Part shown: positions 19,555 through 28,147 of the stretch, piece after piece
How positions within the stretch are numbered: the stretch's first letter is position 1
How the letters are laid out: each line of letters begins with the position of its first letter
Source: Sulfuriflexus mobilis
Lineage (GTDB): Bacteria; Pseudomonadota; Gammaproteobacteria; AKS1
Length of the DNA: 64,000 nucleotides
Assembly (NCBI RefSeq): GCF_003967195.1
Contig: NZ_AP018725.1
Location: 1,116,001 to 1,180,000, forward strand
Direction of reading: 5' to 3'
Notes under the pieces: generated by a model
What the model saw: only the letters and a program-made list of their open reading frames with translations
Database searches by the model: none
Told to the model about the DNA's origin: nothing
Position numbers and translations under genes: made by a program

Positions 19555-20228
19555 ATCGGCAGGAACACGGCCGTTGCCAGCCGCTGGATCATGTTCTTAA
19601 TGTTACGCTGGCTGCTTTCGGCGATGATCACGGCCATGGTGTCCTGCAACGAGATCAATTTCCCAAATAACCTTTCATAACTGAGGTTTTTAACCTCCCC
19701 CTCCAGTTCATTACTGACCAGATAGAGTTGTCCATCAGGCTGTTGATAATGGCTGAGCCGCCAGACCGTGATCTCGATATTGCGGGCGGAATTGTAGAGT
19801 TTCTGCGGGTCCAGCTCATCGGTGATAAAAAACTCGCGTTTCTCCCCATAAGCGGCCCTGAGCATGGTACGCAGGCCGAACATAAGGGCCAGTACGCGGT
19901 CACCCTCATAGTCCTCATCGAAGGCCAGCTGGATACTCGCCGTACCACGTTTGCCGGCCAGATCGGGCTTGGGGGCCTCATCATCAAACACACGGTGGAC
20001 ACAGGTCCTGATGGCCGGTGTACCGCCCTGGCACTGTCCCGGGTTCCGTCGGTAGAGTTTCTCGGTCAAGCGTCTTAGCAGGGCCTCCATGCGCTGTACG
20101 TGGATATCGCTGATCGTGTCGATGTCGGTCTTGGCCAGGTAATCCAGATCCTTGCCGGGCTGGCCTGGCGTGGTCTGGCAAGCCGCCTGGCTCAGCAGCA
20201 AGAATAAAATACTTAACAAATATTTCAT
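19551..20228 (-). CDS. Hypothetical lipoprotein
   Basis: The product is 225 residues. The N-terminus is a lipoprotein signal (LLSILFLLLSQAAC, lipid cysteine at 17). Two further cysteines around residues 65-75 (GQCQGGTPAIRTC) could form a disulfide. The remainder is mixed alpha/beta with AFDEDYEGDRVLALMFGL near 105. I do not recognise the family. It sits upstream of and divergent to the FliA gene. Confidence 0.7.
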   Translation of the reverse strand: MKYLLSILFLLLSQAACQTTPGQPGKDLDYLAKTDIDTISDIHVQRMEALLRRLTEKLYRRNPGQCQGGTPAIRTCVHRVFDDEAPKPDLAGKRGTASIQLAFDEDYEGDRVLALMFGLRTMLRAAYGEKREFFITDELDPQKLYNSARNIEITVWRLSHYQQPDGQLYLVSNELEGEVKNLSYERLFGKLISLQDTMAVIIAESSQRNIKNMIQRLATAVFLPI

Positions 20229-20340
20229 AACATATTGTTTTAAAGTTCTTTTCTTTGACGTCAGCGGAACATCTTAAGACATGACTTGAAGTCTAGTTTA
20301 ACGTGCGTTGGCGGCTAAAGAAAAGGTCTTGGCTGCCGAT

Positions 20341-20381
20341 CCCTTATGGAGAAGTGAGTACTGTGCCCACCAACATAAGGG
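20341..20381. promoter_or_regulatory. Inverted repeat upstream of fliA
   Basis: CCCTTAT (20341-20347) and ATAAGGG (20375-20381) are perfect inverted copies 27 bases apart, ending 39 bases before the fliA ATG. They could be an operator or a leader hairpin; neither is proven. Confidence 0.35.
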
Positions 20382-20420
20382 TACTGGGCCGGGACACAAA
20401 TAAGGGAAAGACAACGTCGC

Positions 20421-21170
20421 ATGGCTGAATTGCCAAGAAAACCCGAGGACGTGTACAAGGAAGTCAGTGCCGACCTGGATGCCGTCGTCGTTGAGCATGC
20501 CCCCTTGGTCAAGCGCATCGCCTATCACCTCAAGGCCCGGCTACCGGATAGCGTGCAGGTCGATGACTTGATCCAGGCCGGGATGATCGGCCTGATCGAG
20601 GCCAGCCAGAAATATGATGAGCAACAAGGGGCGCGTTTCGAGACCTATGCCGGCATTCGTATCCGTGGTTCCATGCTCGATGAATTACGCAAGAATGACT
20701 GGGCCCCGAAATCTGTTCACCGCAAGGGCCGTGAGCTGGCCGATGCCATCAAGGTCATCGAGGGGCGCACCGGGCGCGACGCGCGTGATCAGGAAATCGC
20801 CACCGAGCTGGGAATCGATCTGGATGAGTATTACCGTATCCTGCAAGAGGGCAATGCCTGTATAGTCAGTATGGAGCAGTACGGCCTTGATAAGGAAGAA
20901 TTCCTGACCGGACTGGTGGATAATCATTCCAATCCGGAGTTACAGCTCTACCAGGACCGTTTCCGGGACGCCCTGAAAACGGCGATTGCCGGATTACCTG
21001 AGCGTGAGCGGATCGTGGTCTCGCTTTATTATGAATCCGAAATGAACCTGCGTGAGATCGGTTCGATCATTGGTGTCACGGAATCGCGTGTTAGCCAGTT
21101 ACTCAATCAGGCCCATGTCCGTCTCAGTGCCCGCATGATGGAATGGCAAAAACAGAAAAGTCAAGATTGA
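20421..21170 (+). CDS. fliA: Flagellar-type sigma factor FliA (sigma-28)
   Basis: The product is 249 residues, the usual FliA length. Region 2 is visible at about 25-95 (LVKRIAYHLKARLPDSVQVDDLIQAGMIGLIEA, RGSMLDELRKNDWAP), and region 4 at about 195-240 (LPERERIVVSLYYESEMNLREIGSIIGVTESRVSQL). FliA normally directs late flagellar and chemotaxis genes. No flagellar gene is adjacent; neighbours are a lipoprotein and a DUF1249 gene, so its regulon must lie elsewhere or differ. An AAGGGAAAG box precedes the start. Confidence 0.92.
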   Translation: MAELPRKPEDVYKEVSADLDAVVVEHAPLVKRIAYHLKARLPDSVQVDDLIQAGMIGLIEASQKYDEQQGARFETYAGIRIRGSMLDELRKNDWAPKSVHRKGRELADAIKVIEGRTGRDARDQEIATELGIDLDEYYRILQEGNACIVSMEQYGLDKEEFLTGLVDNHSNPELQLYQDRFRDALKTAIAGLPERERIVVSLYYESEMNLREIGSIIGVTESRVSQLLNQAHVRLSARMMEWQKQKSQD

Positions 21171-21229
21171 CGCCCCGCCGTAACTAAACGATAGTTGAAC
21201 ACAGGTTTTCAAGACAATTTGTAATACTT

Positions 21230-21661
21230 ATGAGCCATACTATTCAACGCCAGCGTCTGCATGATTTGAATCGCCTCAACGAGGTGAATTACCAGCTTAT
21301 CATGCGCCTGCTCCCAGACCTGTTGAATATGGCGGATACTGCCGTCTCGAAAGCAAAAAATGCAGATGATCTGCATTTGCAGGTGATCGAACGCAGCCCC
21401 TACACCACGGCCCTGTCCCTGACGCATCACTACAGGGCTGGCGCTATTCGTCTTGCCGTCCCCGACCTGTGGTTACGCGTCTACCATGATGTTTGTGTGG
21501 CCGAGGCGATTGCCCAGATCGATGGTAATAGCCCGGCGCATGCACGTGCCTACGACTGGCACAGGGGCCTGGATGCCGAGGTTAAACGCCAGCTGAATAC
21601 CTTTACGGAGAAATGGTTGCGTGACTGCCTGCAGCAGGGACACGTCTTCAAGCACGCCTGA
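21230..21661 (+). CDS. DUF1249 (YqiB-like) protein
   Basis: The product is 143 residues. It reads as DUF1249: YQLIMRLLPDLL near the start, then LHLQVIERSPYTTALSLTH and LRVYHDVCVAEAIA. E. coli YqiB is the reference member and has no firm function. There is no membrane segment. A T-tailed hairpin follows the stop. Confidence 0.85.
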   Translation: MSHTIQRQRLHDLNRLNEVNYQLIMRLLPDLLNMADTAVSKAKNADDLHLQVIERSPYTTALSLTHHYRAGAIRLAVPDLWLRVYHDVCVAEAIAQIDGNSPAHARAYDWHRGLDAEVKRQLNTFTEKWLRDCLQQGHVFKHA

Positions 21662-21673
21662 TCTCATTCAGTC

Positions 21674-21699
21674 ACTTTATCTTCCTGATAAAGTTTTTT
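21674..21699 (+). terminator. Rho-independent terminator after the DUF1249 gene
   Basis: ACTTTATC pairs with GATAAAGT around TTCCT and is followed by a T run, 13 bases after the stop. Confidence 0.8.
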
Positions 21700-21825
21700 A
21701 GTTATCTATATCGTTCAATACATGAATAATAGGGTTTAGTTCTTTAACCCGGGTGCCGTTATAGTTTACAGGCCCGGCTTATTATTTTGACGGGAAATAG
21801 CATGTACATCCAAGGAGGTGCAAGC

Positions 21826-22029
21826 ATGAACCGACAACATCCACCCACAGGACATCAGGACTACCCTGATACCAGCCAGCAGCTTCGTGACATCGCATTA
21901 GAGACCGATGACATGCCCGGTATTGAAGGCGTGCACCAAGGTGTGATCCTTATGGATGGCTGGGGAAATGAATGGGATGATACCGGAGACTTCGGTGAAA
22001 TAGATTTTCGCCTTGTCGATGATGAGTAA
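21826..22029 (+). CDS. Small acidic hypothetical protein
   Basis: The product is 67 residues from the ATG at 21826, picked because a strong AAGGAGGTG box lies 5 bases upstream; ATGs at 21802 and 21787 are further back. It is highly acidic towards the C-terminus (WGNEWDDTGDFGEIDF) with no membrane segment. I do not recognise it. The near-perfect ribosome binding site argues that it is translated. Confidence 0.6.
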   Translation: MNRQHPPTGHQDYPDTSQQLRDIALETDDMPGIEGVHQGVILMDGWGNEWDDTGDFGEIDFRLVDDE

Positions 22030-22043
22030 ATAATAGCGTTGTA

Positions 22044-22496
22044 TTACTGGGCGGCCTCGGGAAATTCCAGGGCAGGGTGCCATCTTGCATGTATTAATTG
22101 CCAACGCCCATCTATGGGTCTCCAGTTTGTCTGTACCTTAAATAACTGCCCGCGTTCAGGTACCTGATCAGGGCCATCGGCGGTGCCGGCATAAAAGATC
22201 ACCTTGGCTATATCATCCTTGATTTGAATACGGGTGTCGGCCATGTAGATATAGATAGTCCTGTTGTTATTCAGCTGTCGGCCGACAAATTCTTCAAAGA
22301 CTCCATAGGTCCCGTGGTACTGGCCTCGATAATCTTTACTAACATGAAACATAAAGGCCTGCGGGTCGTGTTTTTGTATGGCCTCGCGCATGGTCTGCAT
22401 AGTCGTTTGAATGGCCATCTCATCGGCAGTGTCACTGCAGGCGACCAGGCTGATGCAGGCAAACAACAGCAGGGAAGTGAAGAGTGTTTTTATCAT
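22044..22496 (-). CDS. Hypothetical lipoprotein, NTF2/SnoaL-like
   Basis: The product is 150 residues. A lipoprotein signal ends at the lipobox LVAC (cysteine 20). The mature part has the helix-then-sheet pattern of NTF2-like folds (MRKAIQKHD-type helix, then WRPIDGRWQLIHARWHP). Its start overlaps the upstream YkgJ-family gene stop by 4 bases (ATGA), so the two are co-translated. The ligand is unknown. Confidence 0.68.
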   Translation of the reverse strand: MIKTLFTSLLLFACISLVACSDTADEMAIQTTMQTMREAIQKHDPQAFMFHVSKDYRGQYHGTYGVFEEFVGRQLNNNRTIYIYMADTRIQIKDDIAKVIFYAGTADGPDQVPERGQLFKVQTNWRPIDGRWQLIHARWHPALEFPEAAQ

Positions 22497-22918
22497 GCGT
22501 GTTCCTCGGCAGCGGCCTGCTGTTTTAACTTGCGTTCAATCACCTTAATGTCGACAACCTGACCACGATTAATGCCCTCACAGTATTTTTTCTCGGCCTG
22601 CCAGTGTGCCTCGTCATCCATTAATTCAGGCCAGAAGGGATAGGTCCTGCACTGGGTGGGCCGCAGGGCATAGATGCCACAGCGGCCGTGTTTATCGAGA
22701 AACGCGCACTGGCCATTATGCATACGTATGCCCCAGCTATCACGTGTCAGATGCTCAACATAACGGCGCCTGAACCAGGCCTCTGAAACCTCAAGATGCT
22801 TACGTAATTTCGCGGCCTCGGTCGGCGTCAGTGCAATATAGTGTGTCTCGGCGTTGCCGGTGCAGCACTTGCCGCAGGCGGTGCATTCAAAGTGGATGGG
22901 TTTATCCTGGTAAAACAT
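22493..22918 (-). CDS. YkgJ-family cysteine-cluster protein
   Basis: The product is 141 residues from the ATG at 22918, which has GAGG 8-9 bases upstream; the ATG at 22948 would add ten residues. The cysteine pattern CTACGKCC near residue 13, C-x(n)-CGIYALRPTQCRTYPFW, and a later YCEG are diagnostic of YkgJ (UPF0153), thought to bind zinc or an iron-sulfur cluster. It overlaps the lipoprotein gene and forms a two-gene unit. Confidence 0.87.
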   Translation of the reverse strand: MFYQDKPIHFECTACGKCCTGNAETHYIALTPTEAAKLRKHLEVSEAWFRRRYVEHLTRDSWGIRMHNGQCAFLDKHGRCGIYALRPTQCRTYPFWPELMDDEAHWQAEKKYCEGINRGQVVDIKVIERKLKQQAAAEEHA

Positions 22919-23158
22919 ACATTCAGCCTCTACAACAAAGCCAATCATACCTTAATACCCTATCGTCATAACATTCGAGTTGCGGGGAGGCAACGATGGT
23001 GATTTAGGCATAAGGGACGGTTTTTTATAAAATAAAGTAAAAACAGTGGTTTATATATCCGGTTATGTGCGGCTATTCACAGTTTTCTGGCTATGGTGCT
23101 GGTACTTTTTCACATAAATATTGTTGTATAGCCCCGTGCCCATGTAAGGAATTTGCCC

Positions 23159-23611
23159 ATGATAAATCAACAGCGAGTCTCACCTCGGCGACGCCTGGCC
23201 TATGCCGGCATTATTGCCTCTAGCTTTTTCCTCTCTGCCTGTGACCCCATCAGCCTGACAGCGCTGGGTATCGGTGCCTCAACCGGGGTGAACTATGGTC
23301 TTAACAGCGTGGCCTATAAAACCTTTACTGCTCCGATCAGCACCGTCAACAAGGCGGCGGTTACTGCATTGAAGACGATGGGCATCAAGATCAAGTCAAT
23401 CGAAAAAACCAGCGAGGGTCAGGTGATTATTGCTCAGTCCTCTGACCGTGAAATTGAGTTGACGCTGGAGGCGGTGAGCAAAAAGACGACGCGCTTGCGC
23501 AGTATCGCTCGTCAAGGGACATTCCTGATGGACCGCGCAACCGCGACGGAGATAATTTTCCAGACGGAAAAGGCGTTAGTGGGTGATCGAAAAGTATATG
23601 TGGGTGCATAA
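23159..23611 (+). CDS. DUF3568-like lipoprotein
   Basis: The product is 150 residues from the ATG at 23159, with AAGGA upstream; a TTG two codons earlier is unlikely. The lipobox is FFLSAC at about 29. The body (NYGLNSVAYKTFTAPISTVNKAAVTALKTMG) matches the DUF3568 pattern as I recall it. It is likely an outer-membrane or periplasmic lipoprotein. It precedes the secreted Gly/His-rich gene by 12 bases. Confidence 0.75.
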   Translation: MINQQRVSPRRRLAYAGIIASSFFLSACDPISLTALGIGASTGVNYGLNSVAYKTFTAPISTVNKAAVTALKTMGIKIKSIEKTSEGQVIIAQSSDREIELTLEAVSKKTTRLRSIARQGTFLMDRATATEIIFQTEKALVGDRKVYVGA

Positions 23612-23623
23612 CTGGAGATAATT

Positions 23624-24541
23624 ATGAAAAATTTATCTATTCATGCAGCGTTCTTGGCAGCAACATTTTCTTTACCTGTTATGGCCGAAACGGAGATGAC
23701 CTCGACTTCAGATTCTGAAATGACCATGGAGGCCTCAACTGATAGCATGACAGGCGCAGAGTCTTCTACCGTAGTGACCACAAAGTTAAGCAATGATTAT
23801 CAGCAGTTACTGGGGGAGAACGCTGAGGCCGTTGTCAGTGGTTTGCGTGAAGGGCAAGAGTTTACGATCAGTTCAACAACAACTGTGGATGGCGTGGAAA
23901 TCACCGAGTCGGCCACGATCACACCGCCAACGGGAAAAATGGGTTTTGGTAATGTTTCCCACAGCCTGGCACTCACCGAGTATCAACTTGGGCAATTGGG
24001 CATATCAGACCCCTCCGTCCTGGAACTGGAGGCGGCGCTGTTAGGCGGTACTGTCACACTGAGCAATGGAGAGGTAATCGAATTACAAGGTGTGCTGGCC
24101 CTGCGCAGCGAGGGTATGGGCTGGGGTAAGATTGCACAGCAGTATGACACTAAGCTTGGTCACGTGATTAAAGCGGTAAAAACAGGCCAGCCCATTGCGG
24201 TATCGGCGACGGATACTACAGCATCCGCAAGCGGTACAATGACGGCGAAAAACCACGGTCATGGAAAATACACAACAACCGTGTCAAAAGGCCATGGTGG
24301 CGGGAATGCCTATAAGTACGGTCAGGGTATTACCAGTGCAACAGGCAGTAGTATAGGCGCAGGGCATGTCAATACATCCCACGGTAAGGGTGCTGTGAAG
24401 ACGTATCAGAATCATGGTGGCAATGGGCATGCCTTTGGCAGTGGTATTGTTAGCGCCAGTGGCGGCAGTATTTCTCCCAATGCGGGCCACGGTGGCGGTA
24501 GATCGAATGCAGGAGGGAATGGTAAAGGCAGAGGGAAATAA
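23624..24541 (+). CDS. Secreted Gly/His-rich repetitive protein
   Basis: The product is 305 residues. A signal peptide (AAFLAATFSLPVMA) is followed by a Ser/Thr/Met/Glu-rich stretch, a middle domain at about 60-200 with EGMGWGKIAQQYDTKLGHV near 165, and a C-terminal third built of Gly/His/Asn-rich repeats (GHGKYTTTVSKGHGGG, HVNTSHGKGAVKTYQNHGG). The tail could bind metal or matrix. GGAG lies 8 bases before the start. It follows the DUF3568 gene and ends in a strong terminator. Confidence 0.72.
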   Translation: MKNLSIHAAFLAATFSLPVMAETEMTSTSDSEMTMEASTDSMTGAESSTVVTTKLSNDYQQLLGENAEAVVSGLREGQEFTISSTTTVDGVEITESATITPPTGKMGFGNVSHSLALTEYQLGQLGISDPSVLELEAALLGGTVTLSNGEVIELQGVLALRSEGMGWGKIAQQYDTKLGHVIKAVKTGQPIAVSATDTTASASGTMTAKNHGHGKYTTTVSKGHGGGNAYKYGQGITSATGSSIGAGHVNTSHGKGAVKTYQNHGGNGHAFGSGIVSASGGSISPNAGHGGGRSNAGGNGKGRGK

Positions 24542-24567
24542 TAATAAAAATTATAGTGCGGTGAAAG

Positions 24568-24599
24568 GATCCCGTAGCCGCGGCTACGGGATCTTTTTA
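24568..24599 (+). terminator. Rho-independent terminator, 13-bp perfect stem
   Basis: A 26-base perfect palindrome (24568-24593) is followed by TTTTTAT. It closes the secreted-protein gene and faces the 3' end of the FAD-reductase gene, so it may serve both. Confidence 0.9.
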
Positions 24600-25724
24600 T
24601 GTATGCTTTAAATCAGTGAGCGCAGCCTGTTGTTGATGCAGGAACCAGCGGTTGATAACAATATGTCGCGCAAACCATTTGCTTCTTAGCAGTATGCCGG
24701 CAAGCAGGCATTTTAGTCGAGAGGGTGAGTGGTTCTTCTGCGGAAGCATTTTATCGCCGAAACGTTGACGCAAGGCCGTTTCGTAACCGGCCAGGTGGGC
24801 AGGCGAATAATTACCCTTCGCGTCTATAATCGTCTTCGCGGCCAATAAAGCGGATTCTATGGCAGGGCGAATACCCTCACCACTTTGCTGATAGGCAAGC
24901 CCTGCAGAGTCACCGATAAGTAATACCCCATCATCATAAACACGCCGGGGCGCATCATTATAGAGTAAATAGGCGTGACCATTCAATTTTCCGGGAATAT
25001 TCTCAGGAACGCGGCCAGCCCGTTTCAGTTCATTAATGAAATTATCGACATGCATGGAAAGTTTATTTCGATCCTGGCGGCCAAGTCCGATATTGAGGAA
25101 GTTGCCTTTTCGAAAAACCCAGCCATAACCCTTCAGGTCGGGGGTGAAAAATAACTCGGGTGTTTCGGCATCAACCGGACAGCTCTTCGATTGTTGCTCG
25201 GTCATTTCGAACTCAACTTCCTGTGCTGTAACCGGCGCCTCTGACGCACCAACATGGGCCCCGAGGTGGCGGGCGACCGGGCAGAAGTGACCACCGGCAC
25301 CAATAAGTAACGGTGCAGAAAAATGATCATTAATAATCCAAATATTATTATCTCTGCGAATGGATTTGACCGGCTCATTCATGTGGCACTCGACACCACT
25401 GCGCTCAAGCAGGTAATGGTCAAATTCGCTGCGGCGTATACCATAACTGACCACATCATCGTATTGTGTATAAACGTCTCTACTACCAATGCGGCTGGTT
25501 CGGAATGATCTAATCGGTTGCAAAACCCGTGAGCTGGCGTAGTCATCCAGGTCAATATCAAGTGATTGCATAACCTCAGGGGTCACCCAGCCGGCGCAGA
25601 CCTTGTTGCGCGGAAACTGACTCTTGTCGAGGAGACTCACCTTCAGTCCATGTTGATGAAGTTGCCGGGCACAACTGGAACCGGCAGGGCCGGCGCCAAT
25701 AATGATTACATCACTTTTTTCCAT
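24597..25724 (-). CDS. FAD-dependent oxidoreductase, geranylgeranyl-reductase-like
   Basis: The product is 375 residues. The N-terminal dinucleotide-binding motif is VIIIGAGPAGSSCARQL, with the second flavin motif GVLLIGDSAGLAYQQSGEGI near 268. The overall layout matches the geranylgeranyl reductase/FAD-dependent monooxygenase group, which reduces isoprenoid or other lipid double bonds. The start overlaps the 3' end of the cfa gene by 19 bases, so they form an operon. The substrate may be a lipid handled by Cfa; that is inference. Confidence 0.85.
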   Translation of the reverse strand: MEKSDVIIIGAGPAGSSCARQLHQHGLKVSLLDKSQFPRNKVCAGWVTPEVMQSLDIDLDDYASSRVLQPIRSFRTSRIGSRDVYTQYDDVVSYGIRRSEFDHYLLERSGVECHMNEPVKSIRRDNNIWIINDHFSAPLLIGAGGHFCPVARHLGAHVGASEAPVTAQEVEFEMTEQQSKSCPVDAETPELFFTPDLKGYGWVFRKGNFLNIGLGRQDRNKLSMHVDNFINELKRAGRVPENIPGKLNGHAYLLYNDAPRRVYDDGVLLIGDSAGLAYQQSGEGIRPAIESALLAAKTIIDAKGNYSPAHLAGYETALRQRFGDKMLPQKNHSPSRLKCLLAGILLRSKWFARHIVINRWFLHQQQAALTDLKHT

Positions 25725-26926
25725 TCGGCTTCTTCTTCCTTGCGATAGACGTGATCCCGTGTCCAGGGTACCTGGTTGCTGGTGCCCGGCGCAAAGACAA
25801 TCTGGTAAAGTTGCATTGTGCCGGTGGAAAATGCCGCCACTGAGCCGGCCAGGTAGAGTCGCCAGGCACGGACAAACTCTTCATCAAACATCTCCGCGAC
25901 CTGATCGGTATTTTCCTCAAAGCGCTCCAGCCAGTGACGCAGGGTCAGGGCATAGTGCAGGCGTAGATTTTCTACATCCAAAACGGAAAAGTTAACCGGT
26001 TCAAAAATATCCATGGCCTCGCGCAGTGTCGGCGGATAGGCGCCGGGGAAAATACGGCGTTGAATCCAGGCATTCATACGCTCCGGCTGGTTGCGGCCAA
26101 TGCTATGTATGAGGCCGCGACCATCTTCCTTAAGGCAGCGTTTAATGACGGCACCAAGTTCTTCATAATTGTTAACGCCAACATGCTCCAGCATGCCGAC
26201 CGAGACAAAGGCATCAAACTTACCCTGGATATTGCGATAGTCATCCTCGATAAAGGTCACCAGGTTATCCAGACCCTCTTCCTTGGCACGCTGTCGGGCG
26301 TGCAGGATCTGCTGGTGGGAAATATTATAGGCATGCACCTTTACACCATAGTGTTTGGCCAGATGCAGGGCCAGCGAGCCCCAACCACAACCGGCCTCCA
26401 CCACGGTTTCGCCGGGCTTGAGTAACAGCTTGCGTGCGATGTGGTGCATCTTTTCCTCTTGTGCCTGTTCAAGCGGCTCTTCCGGGCTCGGGTAATAGGC
26501 ACAGGTATAGAGCATCTTGTTGTCCAGCCACAGGCTGTAAAACTTGTTACCGATATCGTAGTGCTGGTGAATATTTTCCTTCGAGCCCTTCAGGCTATTG
26601 TGGCGCGGCCGGGCCTGCCAGTGAATAATGAGTTTTTGCAGCCAGTTACGCTTGCTTCTCGCCATGCCGCGGTAAATGTATTCGAGGAAGGTGACGAGGT
26701 CGCCGGTCAACTGGATATCGCCATTGCTGTAGGCGTCACCAAAGTAGAGTTCGGGGTTGATCATGAGACGGAACAGGGCGGCACGTGAACGGATGCGCAC
26801 ATGCGCCACCGGCATCGTATGTTTCGGCATGACCTGGACAGCATTCCAAAGGCTGATGCGTATAGGGGCCTCACCGATCAGGCGGTAGAGGATCTTGAGC
26901 AACCATCTGTCGAGCATTGATACCAT
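25706..26926 (-). CDS. cfa: Cyclopropane-fatty-acyl-phospholipid synthase
   Basis: The product is 406 residues. It adds a methylene from S-adenosylmethionine to unsaturated phospholipid chains at the membrane. Key motifs are the SAM site VVEAGCGWGSLALHLAKHYGV near 170, IHQHYDIGNKFYSLWLD near 115, and SVGMLEHVG near 245. It is co-directional with the FAD reductase gene and overlaps it, which raises the question of a methyl-branched or furan fatty acid product instead of a plain cyclopropane ring. Confidence 0.92.
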   Translation of the reverse strand: MVSMLDRWLLKILYRLIGEAPIRISLWNAVQVMPKHTMPVAHVRIRSRAALFRLMINPELYFGDAYSNGDIQLTGDLVTFLEYIYRGMARSKRNWLQKLIIHWQARPRHNSLKGSKENIHQHYDIGNKFYSLWLDNKMLYTCAYYPSPEEPLEQAQEEKMHHIARKLLLKPGETVVEAGCGWGSLALHLAKHYGVKVHAYNISHQQILHARQRAKEEGLDNLVTFIEDDYRNIQGKFDAFVSVGMLEHVGVNNYEELGAVIKRCLKEDGRGLIHSIGRNQPERMNAWIQRRIFPGAYPPTLREAMDIFEPVNFSVLDVENLRLHYALTLRHWLERFEENTDQVAEMFDEEFVRAWRLYLAGSVAAFSTGTMQLYQIVFAPGTSNQVPWTRDHVYRKEEEAEWKKVM

Positions 26927-26955
26927 AGGTAACCTTCCTCATGATAGCCAATCCA

Positions 26956-26978
26956 ACACGGCTGTTGGTCAGCCGTGT
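26956..26978 (-). terminator. Hairpin between the phosphoesterase and cfa genes
   Basis: ACACGGCTG and CAGCCGTGT form a 9-bp stem around TTGGT. It lies after the phosphoesterase stop on the minus strand. T content after the stem is low, so termination may be partial. Confidence 0.5.
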
Positions 26979-27032
26979 CCTTATGCTGCCGCAAAAACAG
27001 GTAACAGGTCAATGCCCGACTGGGCGGTTTAA

Positions 27033-27566
27033 TCAGATGTCTTGTTCGGGGAAGCGGTGTTCGCTGACCTGCCACGTGTCGTGACTGGCCTCGAGGAGCA
27101 GGCAGGAGGGGCCGCCACGGGTGCGTATGCGGCCGGCGGCACCGGGGTTCATTACCCAGGGGCTCGCCTCAAGGTCGCAGACCATCTTGTGACTGTGGCC
27201 ATAAACGATGGCACGGGCATGGGGAAAACTTTCACGCAGCTGGTCGTGTTGCGGGTGATCGCCACCATGGCAGTGGCCGTGTACGACGACGATATGTCCG
27301 CCGGGGACCTCGAAACTGGCCTCATGGCCGATAGTGTCGAGGGCCGGGTGTTCATCGGCGTGCCAGACCTGCTCGATGTCATTATTACCGCGTACCGCAA
27401 CGACCTGGCCACTACGTGGGCGCAGTTGTTCGAGGACATTCTGGCCCATGATATCGCCCGCGTGCACGGCGATATCGCAGTCCTCGATGAACGCGGCAAT
27501 GCGTGGGTCGAGGTGACCATGGGTATCCGAAACAATACCTATACGCATGACAGAGGTTTTATTCAT
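27033..27566 (-). CDS. YfcE/MJ0936-type metallophosphoesterase
   Basis: The product is 177 residues. Calcineurin-like metal motifs are seen: GIVSDTHGH near 10, HAGDIMG near 35, RGNND near 60, VVVHGHCHG near 93, and YGHSHK near 121. These small phosphodiesterases use two metal ions; the physiological substrate is unknown. Starts at 27566 and 27548 (MRIGIV) are both possible and neither has a clear ribosome binding site. It lies upstream of cfa on the same strand. Confidence 0.88.
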   Translation of the reverse strand: MNKTSVMRIGIVSDTHGHLDPRIAAFIEDCDIAVHAGDIMGQNVLEQLRPRSGQVVAVRGNNDIEQVWHADEHPALDTIGHEASFEVPGGHIVVVHGHCHGGDHPQHDQLRESFPHARAIVYGHSHKMVCDLEASPWVMNPGAAGRIRTRGGPSCLLLEASHDTWQVSEHRFPEQDI

Positions 27567-27733
27567 GATGACAGTGTGGCTGACCAGATGGTTTGCAGGC
27601 GCGCATAATAGCCGAGATGGGCCGTGGCGTCACGCCTAAAAACGGCCCGATCCGCACCCGCTTTTGCACGGCTTGTGTCTGCCGGGAGATACCGGATAAT
27701 GGGATCATTCGTGACCCTGGAGTGAGGCGTAAA

Positions 27734-28078
27734 ATGAGTGATTGTCTGTTTTGCAAGATGGCCACGGGCGAGATCAGCCCGGAGATACTTTACGAAGACG
27801 CTGAGCTGCTGGCCTTCCGTGATATCAACCCGCATGCGCCGAGCCATTTTCTGGTGATCCCGAAACGCCACATTGCGACCATCAATGACCTGCAGGCCGG
27901 CGACGCCGAACTGGTCGGCAAACTCTACCTGGCTGCGGCCAGGGTGGCCGCCGATCTCGGTGTGGCCGAGGCGGGTTATCGCACGGTGATGAACTGCAAT
28001 GCCGATGCTGGCCAGACCGTGTTTCATATCCACTTACACGTACTCGCCGGACGCCACCTTGCCTGGCCGCCGGGCTGA
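27734..28078 (+). CDS. HIT-family nucleotide-binding protein
   Basis: The product is 114 residues from the ATG at 27734, with GAGG upstream; the longer frame to 27593 is not supported. The histidine triad is HIHLHVLAG near 98. The N-terminus CLFCKMATGEI and HFLVIPKRHI are typical of HinT-like purine nucleoside phosphoramidases. A hairpin follows, shared with the convergent SOR-like gene. Confidence 0.93.
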   Translation: MSDCLFCKMATGEISPEILYEDAELLAFRDINPHAPSHFLVIPKRHIATINDLQAGDAELVGKLYLAAARVAADLGVAEAGYRTVMNCNADAGQTVFHIHLHVLAGRHLAWPPG

Positions 28079-28098
28079 TCGCCCCAGGCAAATAAAAA

Positions 28099-28123
28099 CG
28101 GCGTGCCGGTAACCGACACGCCG
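28099..28123. terminator. Hairpin between convergent HIT and SOR-like genes
   Basis: CGGCGTG and CACGCCG flank an inner CGG/CCG with one mismatch. An A run precedes it on the plus strand, which becomes a T run for minus-strand transcripts, so it best terminates the SOR-like gene. Confidence 0.65.
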
Positions 28124-28147
28124 CTCGCTATCACTGGCCGGTCAGAC

